Of a stretch of DNA of 64,000 nucleotides, positions 1 to 11,209 are shown piece after piece. The position numbers were made by a program, and so were the translations under genes. Source of the DNA: Cannabis sativa (taxonomy: Eukaryota > Streptophyta > Magnoliopsida > Rosales > Cannabaceae); contig NC_083610.1 in NCBI RefSeq assembly GCF_029168945.1, positions 71,105,580 to 71,169,579 of the forward strand. The letters run 5' to 3'. The notes beneath the pieces were generated by a model. It ran no database searches. It saw nothing but the letters and a program-made list of their open reading frames with translations, and was not told the origin of the DNA. Numbering within the stretch: the stretch's first letter is position 1; each line of letters starts with the position of its first letter.

Positions 1-367
1 GAAGTCTCTAGGTCTACCAGAAAGGGACTGAACGTTAAAGTTGCAGGAAAGGTACTTATTCAGTCTAAGGAAAGTTCTATACATCTTTGGTACCATTCCA
101 AATTGCCTTAACTACTACTGGTAATTTCCTGATTAACCAAAAGTAGTTGCCAAAGGTATAGAATCCAGCATCCCAAGAGAGCAGACATATAGAGAGGAAT
201 TTCACATTATCAATAATTTTGTGATTAAGGAAGAGTAATGGTGGAGAAAAGGTTGTCGTTAATTCAACCTTTCAGATCCTATTACAAGGAGTTTACTACT
301 ACTACACTTGATTTGTATATCGAAGTGTTAAGATTATTTGAAACACACTTTTTTGTTTTATATTAGT

Positions 368-380
368 GCAAGTGGGAGTT
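368..380 (+). other. Polypurine tract
   Basis: A GCAAGTGGGAGTT tract lies directly before the LTR start at 381. The same tract precedes the LTR at 34266 and, on the minus strand, lies at 63113-63125. It is the plus-strand DNA priming site of the family. Confidence 0.85.
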
Positions 381-2264
381 TGTTGGGTTTTATGCCCTAA
401 ATAAAACTCATTTCAATAATCAGATTTACTTATTAATATAGATCAGAAATAACATTTAATGTTGCATGGTTCACATGATTTATTTCATGATTATATGTAC
501 ATAATGTATAAATTCATCTGAAACCCTTTTCACATACTTGATCCTGTTTATTGTGCCGTCAACACATTGAAAAGTAAACATGACTATGTGAATAAAGTTT
601 CCTAGATTTATCAAACATAGGGTTTTACTGATATGATAATCTACAACAGAGTTTACTTGCATTTGGAGAAGTGCTATGTTCTTTCAAGAGCATTGGTTAA
701 AGTAAAGCTCAGGTTGGATGCATGGAGTATGCATCGGAAGGGACCGATATTGAACTTTGACTTAGATTTATTAAACTTACCGTAATATCTATTCAAGTCA
801 ATATCGCCAAGTTGATCCTAGATCAAATGTTCTTAATCCTGTTATGATTAGGCCCAATCTTGAAAGGCTATTCGTATTCTTTGATTTGTTAGTTAAGCCT
901 ACTTTTAGGTCAGGGTGATACGTACATTTTGGGAACACGGTAGTGCAATTGAGTGGGAGCGCTAACATAAACATGGAATCTATAGCTTCTATCTGGCGAA
1001 TAGTAAGCAAAGGATGATCTCCTTCGAGCTTGACCAAACGAACATAAATGGTGGAGTACTCATTTCACATAAGCTGAAATATCATTTATACGGGGTCAAG
1101 TGTTTTAAGGATAAAATACATTGTAGGGTGTAACGGTAATTTAATCCCTTTACAGTGTAGATCATTCATATAGAGGATCAGTGATCAAATTAGGATTATA
1201 ACAATGGATAACTAATGATGCGTCTATATGGTGGAACATATAGAGAATTCTATATACTGAGAGTGCAATTCTAAGTTCTATGCGTGGATTCAACGAAGAA
1301 TTAATAAGTTAGTGAATTTTAGTGTTAAATTCTTGATCTACTTATTGGAAGCTCGGTTATATAGACCCATGGTCCCCGCACTAGTTGAGATAATATTGCT
1401 TGTAAGACTCATATAATTGGTTTTGATTAATCAATTATAATTCTCAAATTAGACTATGTCTATTTGTGAAATTTTCACTAAGTAAGGGCGAAATTGTAAA
1501 GAAAGAGTTTTAGGGGCATATTTGTTAATTATGATACTTTGTATGGTTCAATTAATAAATATGATAAATGACAATATTATTTAATAATTATTTATAGTTA
1601 TTAAATAGTTAGAATTGGCATTTAAATGGTTGAATTAGAAAATTGGCGTTTTTGAGAAAATCAGATGCAGAATTGAGAAAACTGCAAAATCCAAGTAAGG
1701 CCCATTACTGTACATGGCCGGCCACTTGGTTTGAATTTTTAAACTGATATTTTTCATTATTTTAATGCCAAATAATTCAAACCTAACCCTAGTGGAATGC
1801 TATAAATAGATAGTGAAGGCTTCAGGAAAATTACACTTAAATTTTCTATTTTTCCTTCATAGAAAAACCTGAGCCTTCTCTCTCCCTATCTTTGGCCGAA
1901 CCCACTCTCTCTCTTCCTCATTGAATTTCGAAATTCTTAGTGTATGAGTAGTGCCCACACACAGAAAGTGATACCTCAACCATAGTGAGGAAGATCGTGA
2001 AGAAAGACTTTCAACAAGAAGGAGTTTCAGCACCAAAGAATCAGAGAAAGAGATCCAAGTTCAGATATTGATAATGCTCTGCTACAGAAAGGAATCAAGG
2101 GCTAGATATCTGAACGGAAGGAGTCATTATATTCCGCTGCACCCAATGTAAGGTTTACTAAACTTTATATGTGTTTATTTCATCGTTTTAGAAAGTTCAT
2201 ATTTAGGGTGTTAATCAACATACTTGTGAGTAGATCTAAGATCCTGGTAAAATAAATTCCAACA
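381..2264 (+). repeat. Angela-like 3' LTR (1884 bp)
   Basis: The LTR starts TGTTGG and ends CCAACA, giving perfect 6-bp terminal inverted repeats. It aligns by eye with five other copies in the window (17878, 23029, 25968, 34266 and 61224). A TATA box reading TATAAATA is at 1801-1808, so transcription would start near 1830 and the R-U5 part holds the CT-rich stretch that follows. The five bases after it, ACATG (2265-2269), are one half of the presumed target duplication; the other half is outside the window. Confidence 0.9.
1801..1808 (+). promoter_or_regulatory. LTR TATA box
   Basis: TATAAATA lies about 460 bp before the LTR end. The same element is conserved at matching places in the other Angela-like LTRs, for example the CCTATAAATAG near 27430. 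Confidence 0.7.
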
Positions 2265-2271
2265 ACATGTT

Positions 2272-3687
2272 GTAGGAAACAAGTGGGTTCACAGGGTGAA
2301 GTTGAATGCAGATGTCACTCTTGCCAAATTCAAATCAAGATTGGTGTCAAAAGGATGTCACCAAACTCCTGGCATAGACTACTCAGAAACTTTTACCCCG
2401 TCGTAAAACCAGCAACAATTCAAATAATTCTCACAATTGTTGTATCATACCAGTGGAAAGTCACCCAATTAGATGTGTCAAATGCCTTTCTCAATGACAC
2501 CTTGACATAGACAGTTTTCATGGTTCAACCTCCAGGGTTCGAAGACAAGCTAAAACCAACTCATGTCTGCAAATTAAATAAAGCAATTTACGGATTAAAA
2601 CAGGCACCTAGGGCCTAGAATAAAAAACTGAAGAATACATTACTCAGTAAAGGGTTCAAAGCCTCAAGAGCTGACTCCTCCATGTTTGTTTATGGATCAG
2701 GACCTCATCTCATTATCCTTCTGGTTTATATCGACGACATCCTGATCACAGGTCCAAATTTGACTAGTATTAGGTGCCTCATACAAGAACTCAACAAAGA
2801 GTTCTCTCTTAAAGACTTGGGGGCCCTTCACTCTTTTTTAGGAGTTAAGGTACTTTGAAACTCCACTGGTATGTACCTGTCCTAGTCCAAATATATAACA
2901 AATCTACTCACAAAACTCAATATGGAAGGGGCTAAACCTGCTTCAAATCCCACCAGCTCTGCTCATGTTCTCACATTGGACAATGGAGAACCTTTTGCAT
3001 ATCAGACTCAGTTTCGAAGTACAATAGGTGCTTTGCAGTACTTGACCTTAACCAGACCAGACATCACATTCATTGTGAATAAGCTTAGTCAGTTCATCCA
3101 TGCTCCCAGCAATGTGCACTAGGAAGCATGCAAAAGATTGTTTAGATATCTTAAAGGTACCATACATGAGGGAATTCATCTCAGACTAGCTTTACATTTG
3201 TCTCTCCATGCCTATTCTGATGCAGATTGGGCAAGCTCACCCAATGACAGATGTTCCACTGGCGGTTATGCAGTGTTTTTAGGGGGCAACTTAATCTCAT
3301 GGAAAGCAAAAAAACAAAATGTAGTAGCCCGAAGCAGTACAGAGAGCGAGTTTAGAGCCTTAGCTAATATAGCACCATAGGTGAAATGACTCTGCTATGT
3401 TCTGTCTGAGTTGCACTTCACGTTACCAGCTGCTCCTGTAATCTGGGTCGATAATTAAGGTGCAACATCTCTTGCTGCAAATCCAGTCTTTCACGCCAGG
3501 TCAAAACACATTGAAATTGATCTGCACTTTGTGCGAGATCAGATTTTGGCTAAACAACTTGAAGTTAGGTTCGTACCATCCATTGATCAAACAACTGATA
3601 TACTTACGAAGCCACTCACAAAGAGCAATTCAACTACCTAAAAACCAAGCTTCAAGTGTGCACCACACCATTTTGCTTGAGGGGGGA
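2272..3687 (+). pseudogene. Ale-type Copia pol remnant (RT and RNase H)
   Basis: This is the decayed 3' half of a Ty1/Copia polyprotein. It opens with the RT start (KWVHRVKLN) and continues with [19 protein letters not shown] and the catalytic YIDDILITG near 2730. RNase H follows, with AYSDADWA near 3220 and [14 protein letters not shown] near 3330. A 1-bp frameshift lies near 2395 between SETFTP and PVVKPA. In-frame stops occur at several tryptophan or glutamine positions, for example after ASNVH near 3120. The frame closes about 30 bp before a polypurine tract at 3677-3687. Gag, protease and integrase should lie left of the Angela insertion. It is close in sequence to the Ale copy at 57374-59243. 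Confidence 0.9.
3677..3687 (+). other. Polypurine tract of Ale-type Copia
   Basis: TGAGGGGGGA lies directly before the LTR start TGTCAACC. The minus-strand Ale copy has the equivalent TGAGGGGGGA next to 57373. Confidence 0.8.
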
Positions 3688-3927
3688 TGTCAACCAACTA
3701 ACTCATACAGTTAATTAGTTGTTTCTGTTTTTACTGTTTGTACCTAACTGTAACTAATTCTGTTACATTGTTGCTCCGTCTTTTCTTTAGTTGGTTTCTC
3801 AATTTCTCTATATCCTTCTCTCTATAAATAATGGAATGGTTCTTCTCTTTGGCTTAACCTTTACAAGCCTTAGAGACTTTGTCTTCAATTGTTTTTGTTT
3901 AGTGCTTTGTATTGATAGGTTCATACA
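3688..3927 (+). repeat. Ale-type Copia 3' LTR (about 240 bp)
   Basis: The start TGTCAACC is set by the polypurine tract. A TATA box (CTATAAATAA) is near 3821. The end is a guess at a CA near 3927; I could not fix it because no second LTR or target duplication is in view. The length agrees with the 247-bp LTR of the relative at 57127-57373. Confidence 0.65.
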
Positions 3928-4003
3928 AAAACCATCATATTTTTCCTCAATTACAAAAAAAGTTGCAATTACCGTTATCCACAATTGTAAAAGTAAAATC
4001 TTA

Positions 4004-4437
4004 GGTACCGTTTGGTAACACTTTTGTTTTTTAATTTTTTAATCACAAAATGAAAGTAAAATCTTTGTTTTTAAAATATTTATTTTTAAAAAATAAAAAT
4101 GCATTCTGTAACCACTTTTGTTTTTCAATTTTAGAAACAGAAAACAAAAGTGTGTTCTGTAAATTTCATTTTCATTTTTATTTTTTGATTTTATTTAAGT
4201 CGGGTCAAGATCCGGGATTGGATTCGGGTTCGGGTTTGGGTCAGAAGTCGGGTTCAACGCCAAGGCCGTGAGGAGGGAATTTAGGTCCGGGTCTGGTTTT
4301 AATCCAAAAGATTGATTAAGAAAAAAAACTGTTTAAAGAAATATTGAAAGTGATTTTTTTTTGTTTTTAAAAAATATTTTCACTTTTCCACTTTTAAAAA
4401 TAAAAAACTGATTAAAAAAGTGTTACCAAACGCCACC
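4004..4437. mobile_element. Tourist-like MITE (PIF/Harbinger type)
   Basis: This is a 434-bp element bounded by a TTA duplication (4001-4003 and 4438-4440). The inverted ends share CGTTTGGTAACACTTTT: GGTACCGTTTGG on the left, and GGTGGCGTTTGG when the right end is reverse-complemented. It has no coding capacity. The core (4199-4300) holds imperfect GGGTYC/GGGTTC hexamers, similar to the G-rich core at 43170-43270. The TSD and the GTTTGG-type end fit PIF/Harbinger. Confidence 0.75.
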
Positions 4438-4440
4438 TTA

Positions 4441-5940
4441 ACGTATATGCATTTTATGTTGGCGTCTCCTACTATCAAATCGTGACTCTCTCAAAAAAAC
4501 ATTAAGACTTGGTAATAAGTTGGTATAGAATGGTGATATTCCTACCTTTTAATATTGTAACTTTGTATCAAATGTTTAATCTGAATGAAGTTACAATTTC
4601 TATTTTTTTTTTTTTTGTCTTTTAATTTGTTATTTGCGCTTAGAAAGTACACAAATTTGTCAAGAAAATACTAAACAAAAATGACCAGTCTGAACCAGAA
4701 GTACTACACTTATTAAAAGCAATATCAAGTGGGTTCCCATATACTAAATTTATGAATCAGCTGCATTAATTGATGAATTTCTCTCCCAGTACCACAGTTC
4801 TATTCAATTGCATGCGAAAACAATCCTCACAAACATTACTCCCCATCGATCCTTTATTATTCATTTAATAATAATAATAATAATATATCAAAATTCAAAA
4901 TCTAGTGCAATAATTCTATAGTTGATCACCATAAGTTTTCAAGTTGGCTAATTATTTTGATTCATTGTTTCATTTAATCAATCAAACTGTAGCTTGGTCC
5001 ATAGTGTGAATAATGAAGAGGACCATGTACATTTTTTTTATATAATTAATAATCTTATTTTGATATGAAAGGGTCACATGGAGATTAGTTTCTTTCTTGT
5101 ACAAATTATGTAAATGGAAGAAAAGAGAAATAAAACTCATTTAAAAATGTCACATGTAGTGTTTGGCTTCTGTTGAGATGGGAAATTAAAGGATTAAATG
5201 CACCGACATATGCTTGCTTAGAAGCTTTGGGTGTTTTAAGATAAGAAGAGAATTATTCTTTTCAATCCTATCTTTTCACTTCTTTATATTATATAAATAT
5301 ATATATATTTATATTCATGTTTACATAGTTAATGAAAGCTAAGCTATCATCATTAGTCATTACGCGTTTTAATATAGCCCAAACTTTATATTTTATTAAA
5401 TGTTCATCGCCCTAATAATTCCCAATTTCCAACCAACTTTCATATTGGATTTTGGAGTTTAGCAATAAGCAGTGGAGATGTATACATGTATTATACCCAC
5501 GTGTAATAAGTTGGGGGCTTTTTTTCATTTTCTTCTTTTTTTTTTTTTTGCTGCATAATGATTCGTTGAAAAACTACTCAATTATTGGGTTTCAAAATAA
5601 ACTTTGAAGCTAGATTTGAAGTCAGCCAATGCATAAATATAACTCTGTCAGGAATAATTATACCACTGAAATTTCTAATTTTCTTACGTTTATACTGTGG
5701 GATAGAATTTTTTTCAAAAATGTCGTGTAAATTTTATATTATATGTGTTAAATTTTTACTGTTGTTCTACGGTTGTTTTTTAGTTGTTCTATTTTGTGTT
5801 CAACTGTTGTTATACAAAAACACAGTATTTTTGAAAAAAAAAATATTTGTGTGACAGTATTTTTATAAAAGTTAAACCTAAATTTCAGTATTTTTGTAAG
5901 TTTTCCAAACAAAACGTATAAGTATAAAAAGAGGTTTGCT
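4441..5940. other. AT-rich stretch, no gene seen
   Basis: Short frames only, with no recognisable domain. A small (ATA)n run is near 4870 and T-tracts are near 4600 and 5535. Confidence 0.6.
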
Positions 5941-6149
5941 AGCATCTCCAACGGGCCAACACCCTTAATTATCAAAAGGAAATTTGATGTTCTATACTTA
6001 CATATACCTCATATTTTTCCCCTAAACACATAACACTTAATATTTGTGGGATATGACATATTTTAAAATATCCCTAAAATACCCCTATTTACATTACCCC
6101 CTCCCTTTTCTCTTCTTCTCTTTACTGTCGAGCTTCCCAGGGCTAAAAT

Positions 6150-6370
6150 AAGATACCCATCGGACTCCAATCGGGTCCCCATCGGACCCGACAGACCCAA
6201 AAGAAAATTTCAGCACATGCATCGGACCCCATCGGACCCGTCGAACCCACAAATTTTTTTTCCCAGCACGCACATGCATTGGACCTCCCATCGAACCCGT
6301 CGGACACCCCATCGGACCCGTCGAACCCAAACAAAATTTTTTTCCCAGCACGCAAGCATCGAACCCCCCA
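6150..6370. repeat. Minisatellite, about 2.5 copies of a 70-80 bp unit
   Basis: The unit is built from CATCGGACCCGTCGAACCC, then an A/T spacer, then TTTCCCAGCACGCA. Copies run near 6190-6255, 6255-6340 and 6340-6370. Open frames on both strands here (Pro/Ser-rich or Gly-rich) are repeat by-products, not genes. Confidence 0.7.
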
Positions 6371-6704
6371 TCGGGGTGCCCATTGGAACCCATCGAGCCA
6401 TCGTCTTCCCCAAACTGCAATTTTCCCAAATCGCAGATCTGAACCTAAATCTAACAAAACTCACGGTGCACACATAAACACATACATTATACATTATAAC
6501 CCTAAAATCAATACCTATTAATACTCCAAATCATATATCACACACACAAAAAAAAAATGACAAAAAAAAGGGGGCCGACGGTGTAGGCGGTGAGAGAGAA
6601 GTGCTCGGTTTTGGTTTGGGAGGGGGCCGGCATTGTGGACGGTGGTGAGGGGCCGGCATTGTGGACGGTGGTGAGGGGGGTTTTGGGTCGTGTGTGGTTC
6701 GGTT

Positions 6705-6884
<180 letters not shown>

Positions 6885-7340
6885 TATTTTTGAGTTTTAG
6901 ATAAAGTGGTCATATGTTTTCAATGGTGATATGTATTAGTTTAGGGATAAAATATTAAGGTATTTGATGCATATTTTTTCAAATTTCTCTTATCAAAATA
7001 CACATATTATTTTAAAATATATATTTTTTATTTTTTGTGGTAACGAGATAAGATTTGATATATTTTCCTACAAAAATTACTTCAATGGTGGACAAATCTA
7101 AAAGTTAACCATCATGATCTCACATACTACTTTTTTTACTTATATTTTATAATTATATATATTCTCTCAAAAAATTAATTGGTGATGAAGTAGCTCTTTT
7201 GGAAAAAAAAAAAAAATTAAATTATGTCACATGGTCATTGCTCATTTTAGACAATGATGTTCATAAAGTTTGTTTAAAATGCTGACCAAAATGCACATGT
7301 GGCAAAAACCACTCCATGAGCAACCCCATTGGAGATGCTC

Positions 7341-7480
7341 TTAGGCATTCACACTATTAGTGTGGCCCCTTGTAAATAGTTAGTGATATATCATAATAGC
7401 GACATGACATTTAAGTGGTGTTAAATACCACTGGTACCTTTTAGCATTTCTCACACAAAAATAGTTCTATACATATTTTC
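7341..7480. other. Short spacer between DNA elements
   Basis: Unassigned AT-rich sequence between the inverted-repeat element and the hAT duplication at 7481. Confidence 0.4.
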
Positions 7481-7499
7481 TTTTTGACTAGGCATGACA

Positions 7500-7655
7500 A
7501 AAAGATCCATTCAATCGGATCGGATCAGTGATCCGATCCGACGGATCATTACTGATCCGAAACATTCGGATAGTTATTGGATCTTAGATCAGATCAGATC
7601 CGACCCGCCCCGCTTAATTTTTTTACGGATCGGATCTGACCCGATCCGTTTTAAA
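7500..7655. repeat. Left subterminal GATCCGATCC cluster
   Basis: Many direct and inverted copies of GGATCGGATC/GATCCGATCC. The matching cluster at 10010-10110 lies at the other end of the same hAT element. Confidence 0.7.
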
Positions 7656-8198
7656 TATATATATATATTTTTTTTTAAAAAAAAAAAAGATTTTTACTTT
7701 TTAATATATTTTTTTAAGGTGTAAGGCCAGTAGAATACAGCCATTAGACATATATGATCTGCCCATAGACTACACTATATATTATTATTTTAATTAATTA
7801 CTCTCTCAATTTAATTCTTATATATATGCGTACATATATATAAAAATAAAAATATATATGCATACTGGCCACTCTATAATTCAATTATTTGATTATAATA
7901 ATTATTATTATTTGGAAAATTCCCTATAATAAGAAAGTAAAGTAACAAATGTTATACACAATAGATCGATTTATGTATAGGCACTGTTAAATATATTAAT
8001 TTGTACAATAATTTACACTTTTATATTATATCACTTTTATATATGTATGCAACAATAATTTACATTTAATATAAACATATTATTAATTAATAAGAATAAT
8101 ATTTAATTTTTGTTTATCAAATAAAAATTCTAATTAATTAAATATTATAATAATGAGTAATTAATACTATTATTTGACTCTTAAATATTTAATTATTT
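7656..8198. other. AT-rich hAT interior, no gene
   Basis: Mostly A/T with TATATA runs (near 7825-7860). No protein-coding signal seen. Confidence 0.5.
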
Positions 8199-8280
8199 AA
8201 GGGGCATTTTCTAATATTTTTTTTTAATTTTTTAATCATAAAAAATAAACGTAATTTTTTGTTTTTAAAAAATATGTGTT

Positions 8281-9391
8281 CTCTTGGTATTGGCATAAGG
8301 ATCTTCGTGGTTTCTATACTGTGAGGGAGGCATATCGGTTGATGCACCATTCGGAGATCACTAATACTAGTGATTTTGAGATTAAGATATGGAAAATTGC
8401 ATGAAAGCTTCATGTTCCCCCCAAAGTGCACCAACTCATGTGGCGTGATTTATCTGGCTGCTTGGCTACTAAGGTTCAACTTACTACCAAACATATTCCT
8501 CTAGACCAAATTTATCCTATGTGTAACCAGGTGCCTGAGACTATTTTCCATTTGTTCGTGCAATGCTCTTTTGCAAGGTCTTGTTGGCATCTTTCGGTTA
8601 TAAATTGGAGTCACACGCCTATGGAGTCTTTTTGGGATTGGTTTAGCCACATTCTGTTACAACACTCAACCACGGCTAAGGAAGAATTGCTCATGGTTCT
8701 TTGGGCGATTTGGTTAGCCCGAAATGAGGTAGTTTGGCGAGACAAATCAATGTCAGCGGCGGAGGTTATTCTATTGGCAAGAGTAGTCCTTAATCAATGG
8801 AGAAATGCTCAACAAAGGAGAATGGGGTCTTTACTTGTTCCTACGGGTTCAAGAATGGACTTAGAGCATTGGGTGAAACCGGTTATGGGAAAGATTAAGG
8901 TTAATGTCGATGGTGCAATCTTTGCAAGTGATAGTCGATTTGGAGCGGTAGGGGTGGCCCGGGATCATCAGGGTCGATTCATTGAAGGCTTCACAGTTTT
9001 GCGAGAGGGGTGTGTGGATTCGGCTATGACTGAATTGGTAGGGGTTAAGGAGGCTTTGAGTTGGATAAAGAGGAAACAATGGGGATCGGTTGTGGTTGAA
9101 ACCGATTCTTTGGTTGTTGTTCAGGCGATCCAAAGCACAGTGAATATTCCTTCTCCTTTTGGCCTTCAAGTGGCGGCTTGTCGTTCTCTTATGGCCGATT
9201 TGCCGTTAGTCACAATTAATTTTGCTAAACGTTCTGTAAACAAAGCTGCACATTGTCTTGCTCGTAGCTCTTGTTTGTATTCAGATCGTATATTTAGCGA
9301 GGATAATGTTCCCGCTGATTTTCTTTCTATTGTAATGGTTGAATCTTCTTATTAATAAAGTTACCATTTTTCCTCAAAAAAAAAAAAAAAT
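8281..9391 (+). mobile_element. 5'-truncated L1-type LINE insertion
   Basis: A 10-bp duplication AATATGTGTT lies at 8271-8280 and 9392-9401. The insert ends in a poly-A tail (about 9376-9390) after the ORF2 stop and a very short 3' UTR. The 5' end begins inside ORF2 without a start codon. Together these features are the hallmark of target-primed reverse transcription with incomplete first-strand synthesis. Confidence 0.9.
8285..9355 (+). pseudogene. LINE ORF2 C-terminus (zinc-binding zf-RVT and RNase H)
   Basis: One frame runs from the truncation point to the stop at 9353-9355, broken by a single TGA at 8402-8404 where relatives have Trp (KIAxKLHVPPKV). The longest open part starts at 8426. 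First comes the zf-RVT domain with VHQLMWR, CNQVPETIFHLFVQC and AIWLARNEVVW. Then an RNase H (RVT_3) domain with KVNVDGA (first catalytic Asp), ELVGVKEAL and VVVETDSLVVVQAI, followed by VNKAAHCLAR. The long intact frame suggests a fairly recent insertion. It lacks endonuclease and RT, so it cannot act alone. Confidence 0.9.
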
Positions 9392-9455
9392 AATATGTGT
9401 TATATAACCATTTTTGTTTTTTTTTTTTAATTTTAAAAATTGATAAGAAAAATAT

Positions 9456-9653
9456 CACTACAAAAAATCTTATTTTTAATCACAACAAAATTTGTGACTA
9501 AAAGTAAAAAAGTTGTAACTAATTATAAATCATCATTCTTATGTTGTGACTAAAATAGGTCCATCACTAAAAGTATTAGTTACAAAAATTACAATTTGTT
9601 GTGACTCAGTATAAAAAATCTTACTTTTATTATTTACATATTTATTTTTTGTA
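9456..9653. mobile_element. CACTA-like miniature element (tentative)
   Basis: Starts CACTACAAAAAAT and ends ATTTTTTGTAG, giving inverted ends typical of CACTA elements. Inside are repeated TTGTGACTAAAAGTA/TTAGTTACAAAAA motifs in both orientations. The outermost bases of the right end are imperfect and no 3-bp duplication is clear. Confidence 0.5.
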
Positions 9654-10009
9654 GGAGCCGTACACAGTAAATATTGAAGACTAGAAGAACAACCTATAAA
9701 AAGTTTATGGTTAATTTCATGTATTTTTTTAGAGGAGATTTATTTCATGTAATCATCATACTACATTATTATTTGATGATTATATTAGTGGAATTTCTAA
9801 AATTTGGTAAATTAATTTTTCAATAGTAAAATTACATTTTTATAATGTGATAAGAATTTGATATATTTTTTTTTATTGATTTTGACAAATAAAATAAAAA
9901 TATATAAAAAAAAATGATGCTTTATTAGTTCTTAAACAAATAAATTTTGGAAAAAAAAATATAAATTTAGATATAAAATATATATATATATTTTTTTTAA
10001 AAAAAGTTG

Positions 10010-10115
10010 GGTCGGATCAGATCCGATTCGAGTATCTGATCCAGCGGGGCGGGGCGGGGCAGATCCTTATATGATCTGGATCAGGTCGGATCAGATCCGA
10101 CCCGCCCCATTGACA
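10010..10115. repeat. Right subterminal GATCC cluster with G-rich tract
   Basis: GGATCAGATCCGA-type motifs mirror the left end of the hAT element. GCGGGGCGGGGCGGGGC at about 10044-10060 gives three G4 runs on the plus strand, which alone is short of a canonical four-run quadruplex. Confidence 0.65.
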
Positions 10116-10146
10116 TTCCTATTTTTGACGTGGTGATCAGAGTCAC

Positions 10147-10480
10147 TCATGAATAATAATGCAGCAATCCACAATCGGCGGCGGAACCTCCTTGAACCAG
10201 GATAGCTCATTATCTAACCGAAGGACATGTTTGTCAAACCATGAGCTGAACAATTCTTATCGCGAGCCACATGAGATAAAACTGCCCCCAAAAATTTAGA
10301 AAATAAAGCTATAACATCCTCAAATAACACCCCCAACTCATTAGAAAATATCCTTCCTTTGTTGATAGCTATTACCAGAGAAAATAAATTTGAATAAACT
10401 TTTCTAATTGAAATTTTGCACGAATGAGCCCAATTAAGTCCTACCAAAGAGCCAAAGTTTCGGCTTGTAGTACTGAAATA
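10147..10480 (-). pseudogene. LINE RNase H C-terminal remnant
   Basis: Minus-strand reading gives VLQAETLAL, VGLNWAHS, a SLVIAINKG segment, SKFLGAVLSHVARDKN and CSAHGLT, the order seen in plant LINE RVT_3 RNase H domains. The frame is shifted near 10440 and near 10240, then closes at a TGA near 10147. The Asp of the usual SDS motif is not evident. It probably belongs with the zf-RVT remnant at 11505-12086, the middle being displaced by later insertions. Confidence 0.7.
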
Positions 10481-10486
10481 CTACCT

Positions 10487-11201
10487 GAAAAAAAAAAAAA
10501 GCCAAAAAATAATAGGTATTAGAAAAGACAATCTTTGAATTAAAAATAATAGGCTAGATTCAGATTAAAACACCTAACTGAAATAGTCTAAAACTCAACT
10601 ACAAAAAGAGAACAAAAACCCAACTAAAACCTAAGGAGAACTGGCCAAAGATGTTACCCTTTGGCTAGTAGCAACAAAGAACTCAAAACAAAAACACAAA
10701 AACTCAAAAGAAGAAAACCTATAGACAAAACGTAACCAACTCAAACAAAACAGTAAAAAAAGAACTTGTAACAAGCAAAACAGTAACCACAGTGTGAAAA
10801 ACAGAAAAAGAAGACAAAATAAATTGCCTAATAAACTACAACAAATAACTAGAAATTAGTAGAAACACTCGAATAACTAAAATAAGACTAAAAACGAAAA
10901 TAAAATACAACTTAATTAAACAAAACACAAACCAAAATAAAGAATCAAAAAATCGTAGGAAAACTAGTATCGAACTTCAAAATTTGATACAATATTAATC
11001 AAGATCTAAAGCACCAATGGCTAACTTAATATTCTAATAAATTAGCACATTTTAACACCTCAAAACTCAAAAATTTGTTTCTGATTAATCTTAATGCTAT
11101 CAAAATAAAAGAAAAAGATTATTAAATACTTGTACAAAAATCTATCAAAATTGCCTTAAAATTAACCACATGTCCAACATTTGAGAGGCTTGCATAATAT
11201 T
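10487..11201. other. A-rich segment inside the decayed LINE, origin unknown
   Basis: Strongly A-rich on the plus strand, without a frame. It separates two parts of one RNase H domain by about 650 bp more than expected, so it is probably an unidentified insertion. Confidence 0.4.
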
Positions 11202-11209
11202 GACCTGAT

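Larger units (their letters stand above)
1..2264 (+). mobile_element. 3' end of Angela-like Ty1/Copia element
   Basis: This is the tail of a plus-strand LTR retrotransposon whose 5' part lies left of the window. Positions 1-367 are internal sequence without a reading frame. They resemble the pol-less tail of the element at 25968-36176: both share a TACTACACTTGAT block and the stretch just before the polypurine tract. The tract and a 1.88-kb LTR follow. The element sits inside an Ale-type Copia pol sequence that resumes at 2265, so this insertion is the later one. The Angela assignment rests on the LTR start, which resembles the TGTTGGAATTATGCCC start of BARE/Angela elements, on the LTR length, and on the coding parts of other copies here. 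Confidence 0.85.
8199..9455. mobile_element. Probable second copy of the 4004-type MITE, split by the LINE
   Basis: The flanks of the LINE (8199-8280 and 9402-9455) resemble the interior of the MITE at 4004-4437: TTTTTTAATTTTTTAATCA, then GTTTTTAAAA, then ACCATTTTTGTTTT in the same order. The left end TTAAGGGGCATTTTCTAA would be a degraded terminus. The right terminus is missing or replaced by the CACTA-like piece. Low-complexity A/T sequence weakens the case. Confidence 0.35.
7489..10121. mobile_element. Non-autonomous hAT element with nested insertions
   Basis: Flanked by a perfect 8-bp duplication TTTTTGAC (7481-7488 and 10122-10129), the signature of hAT transposition. Inverted ends are TAGGCATGACAA and, reverse-complemented from the right, TAGGAATGTCAA (10 of 12 match). 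Both subterminal regions (7500-7650 and 10010-10110) are packed with GATCCGATCC-type motifs, plausible transposase binding sites. I see no hAT transposase. The inside has been colonised by a LINE (8281-9391), a CACTA-like piece (9456-9653) and probably an older MITE. The right flank falls just after the stop codon of a LINE remnant at 10147, so the hAT entered that LINE's 3' untranslated region. Confidence 0.8.

Noticed and set aside
6094..6520. Overlapping Gly/Pro/Ser-rich frames on both strands
   Set aside because: The minisatellite lacks stops in several frames; no domain or codon signal.
8426..9355. 309-residue frame as a host RNase H gene
   Set aside because: It lies in a LINE insertion with poly-A tail and 10-bp duplication, and similarity extends upstream of the ATG.
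10044..10060. G-quadruplex at GCGGGGCGGGGCGGGGC
   Set aside because: Only three G4 runs lie close together; too weak to call without a fourth run.
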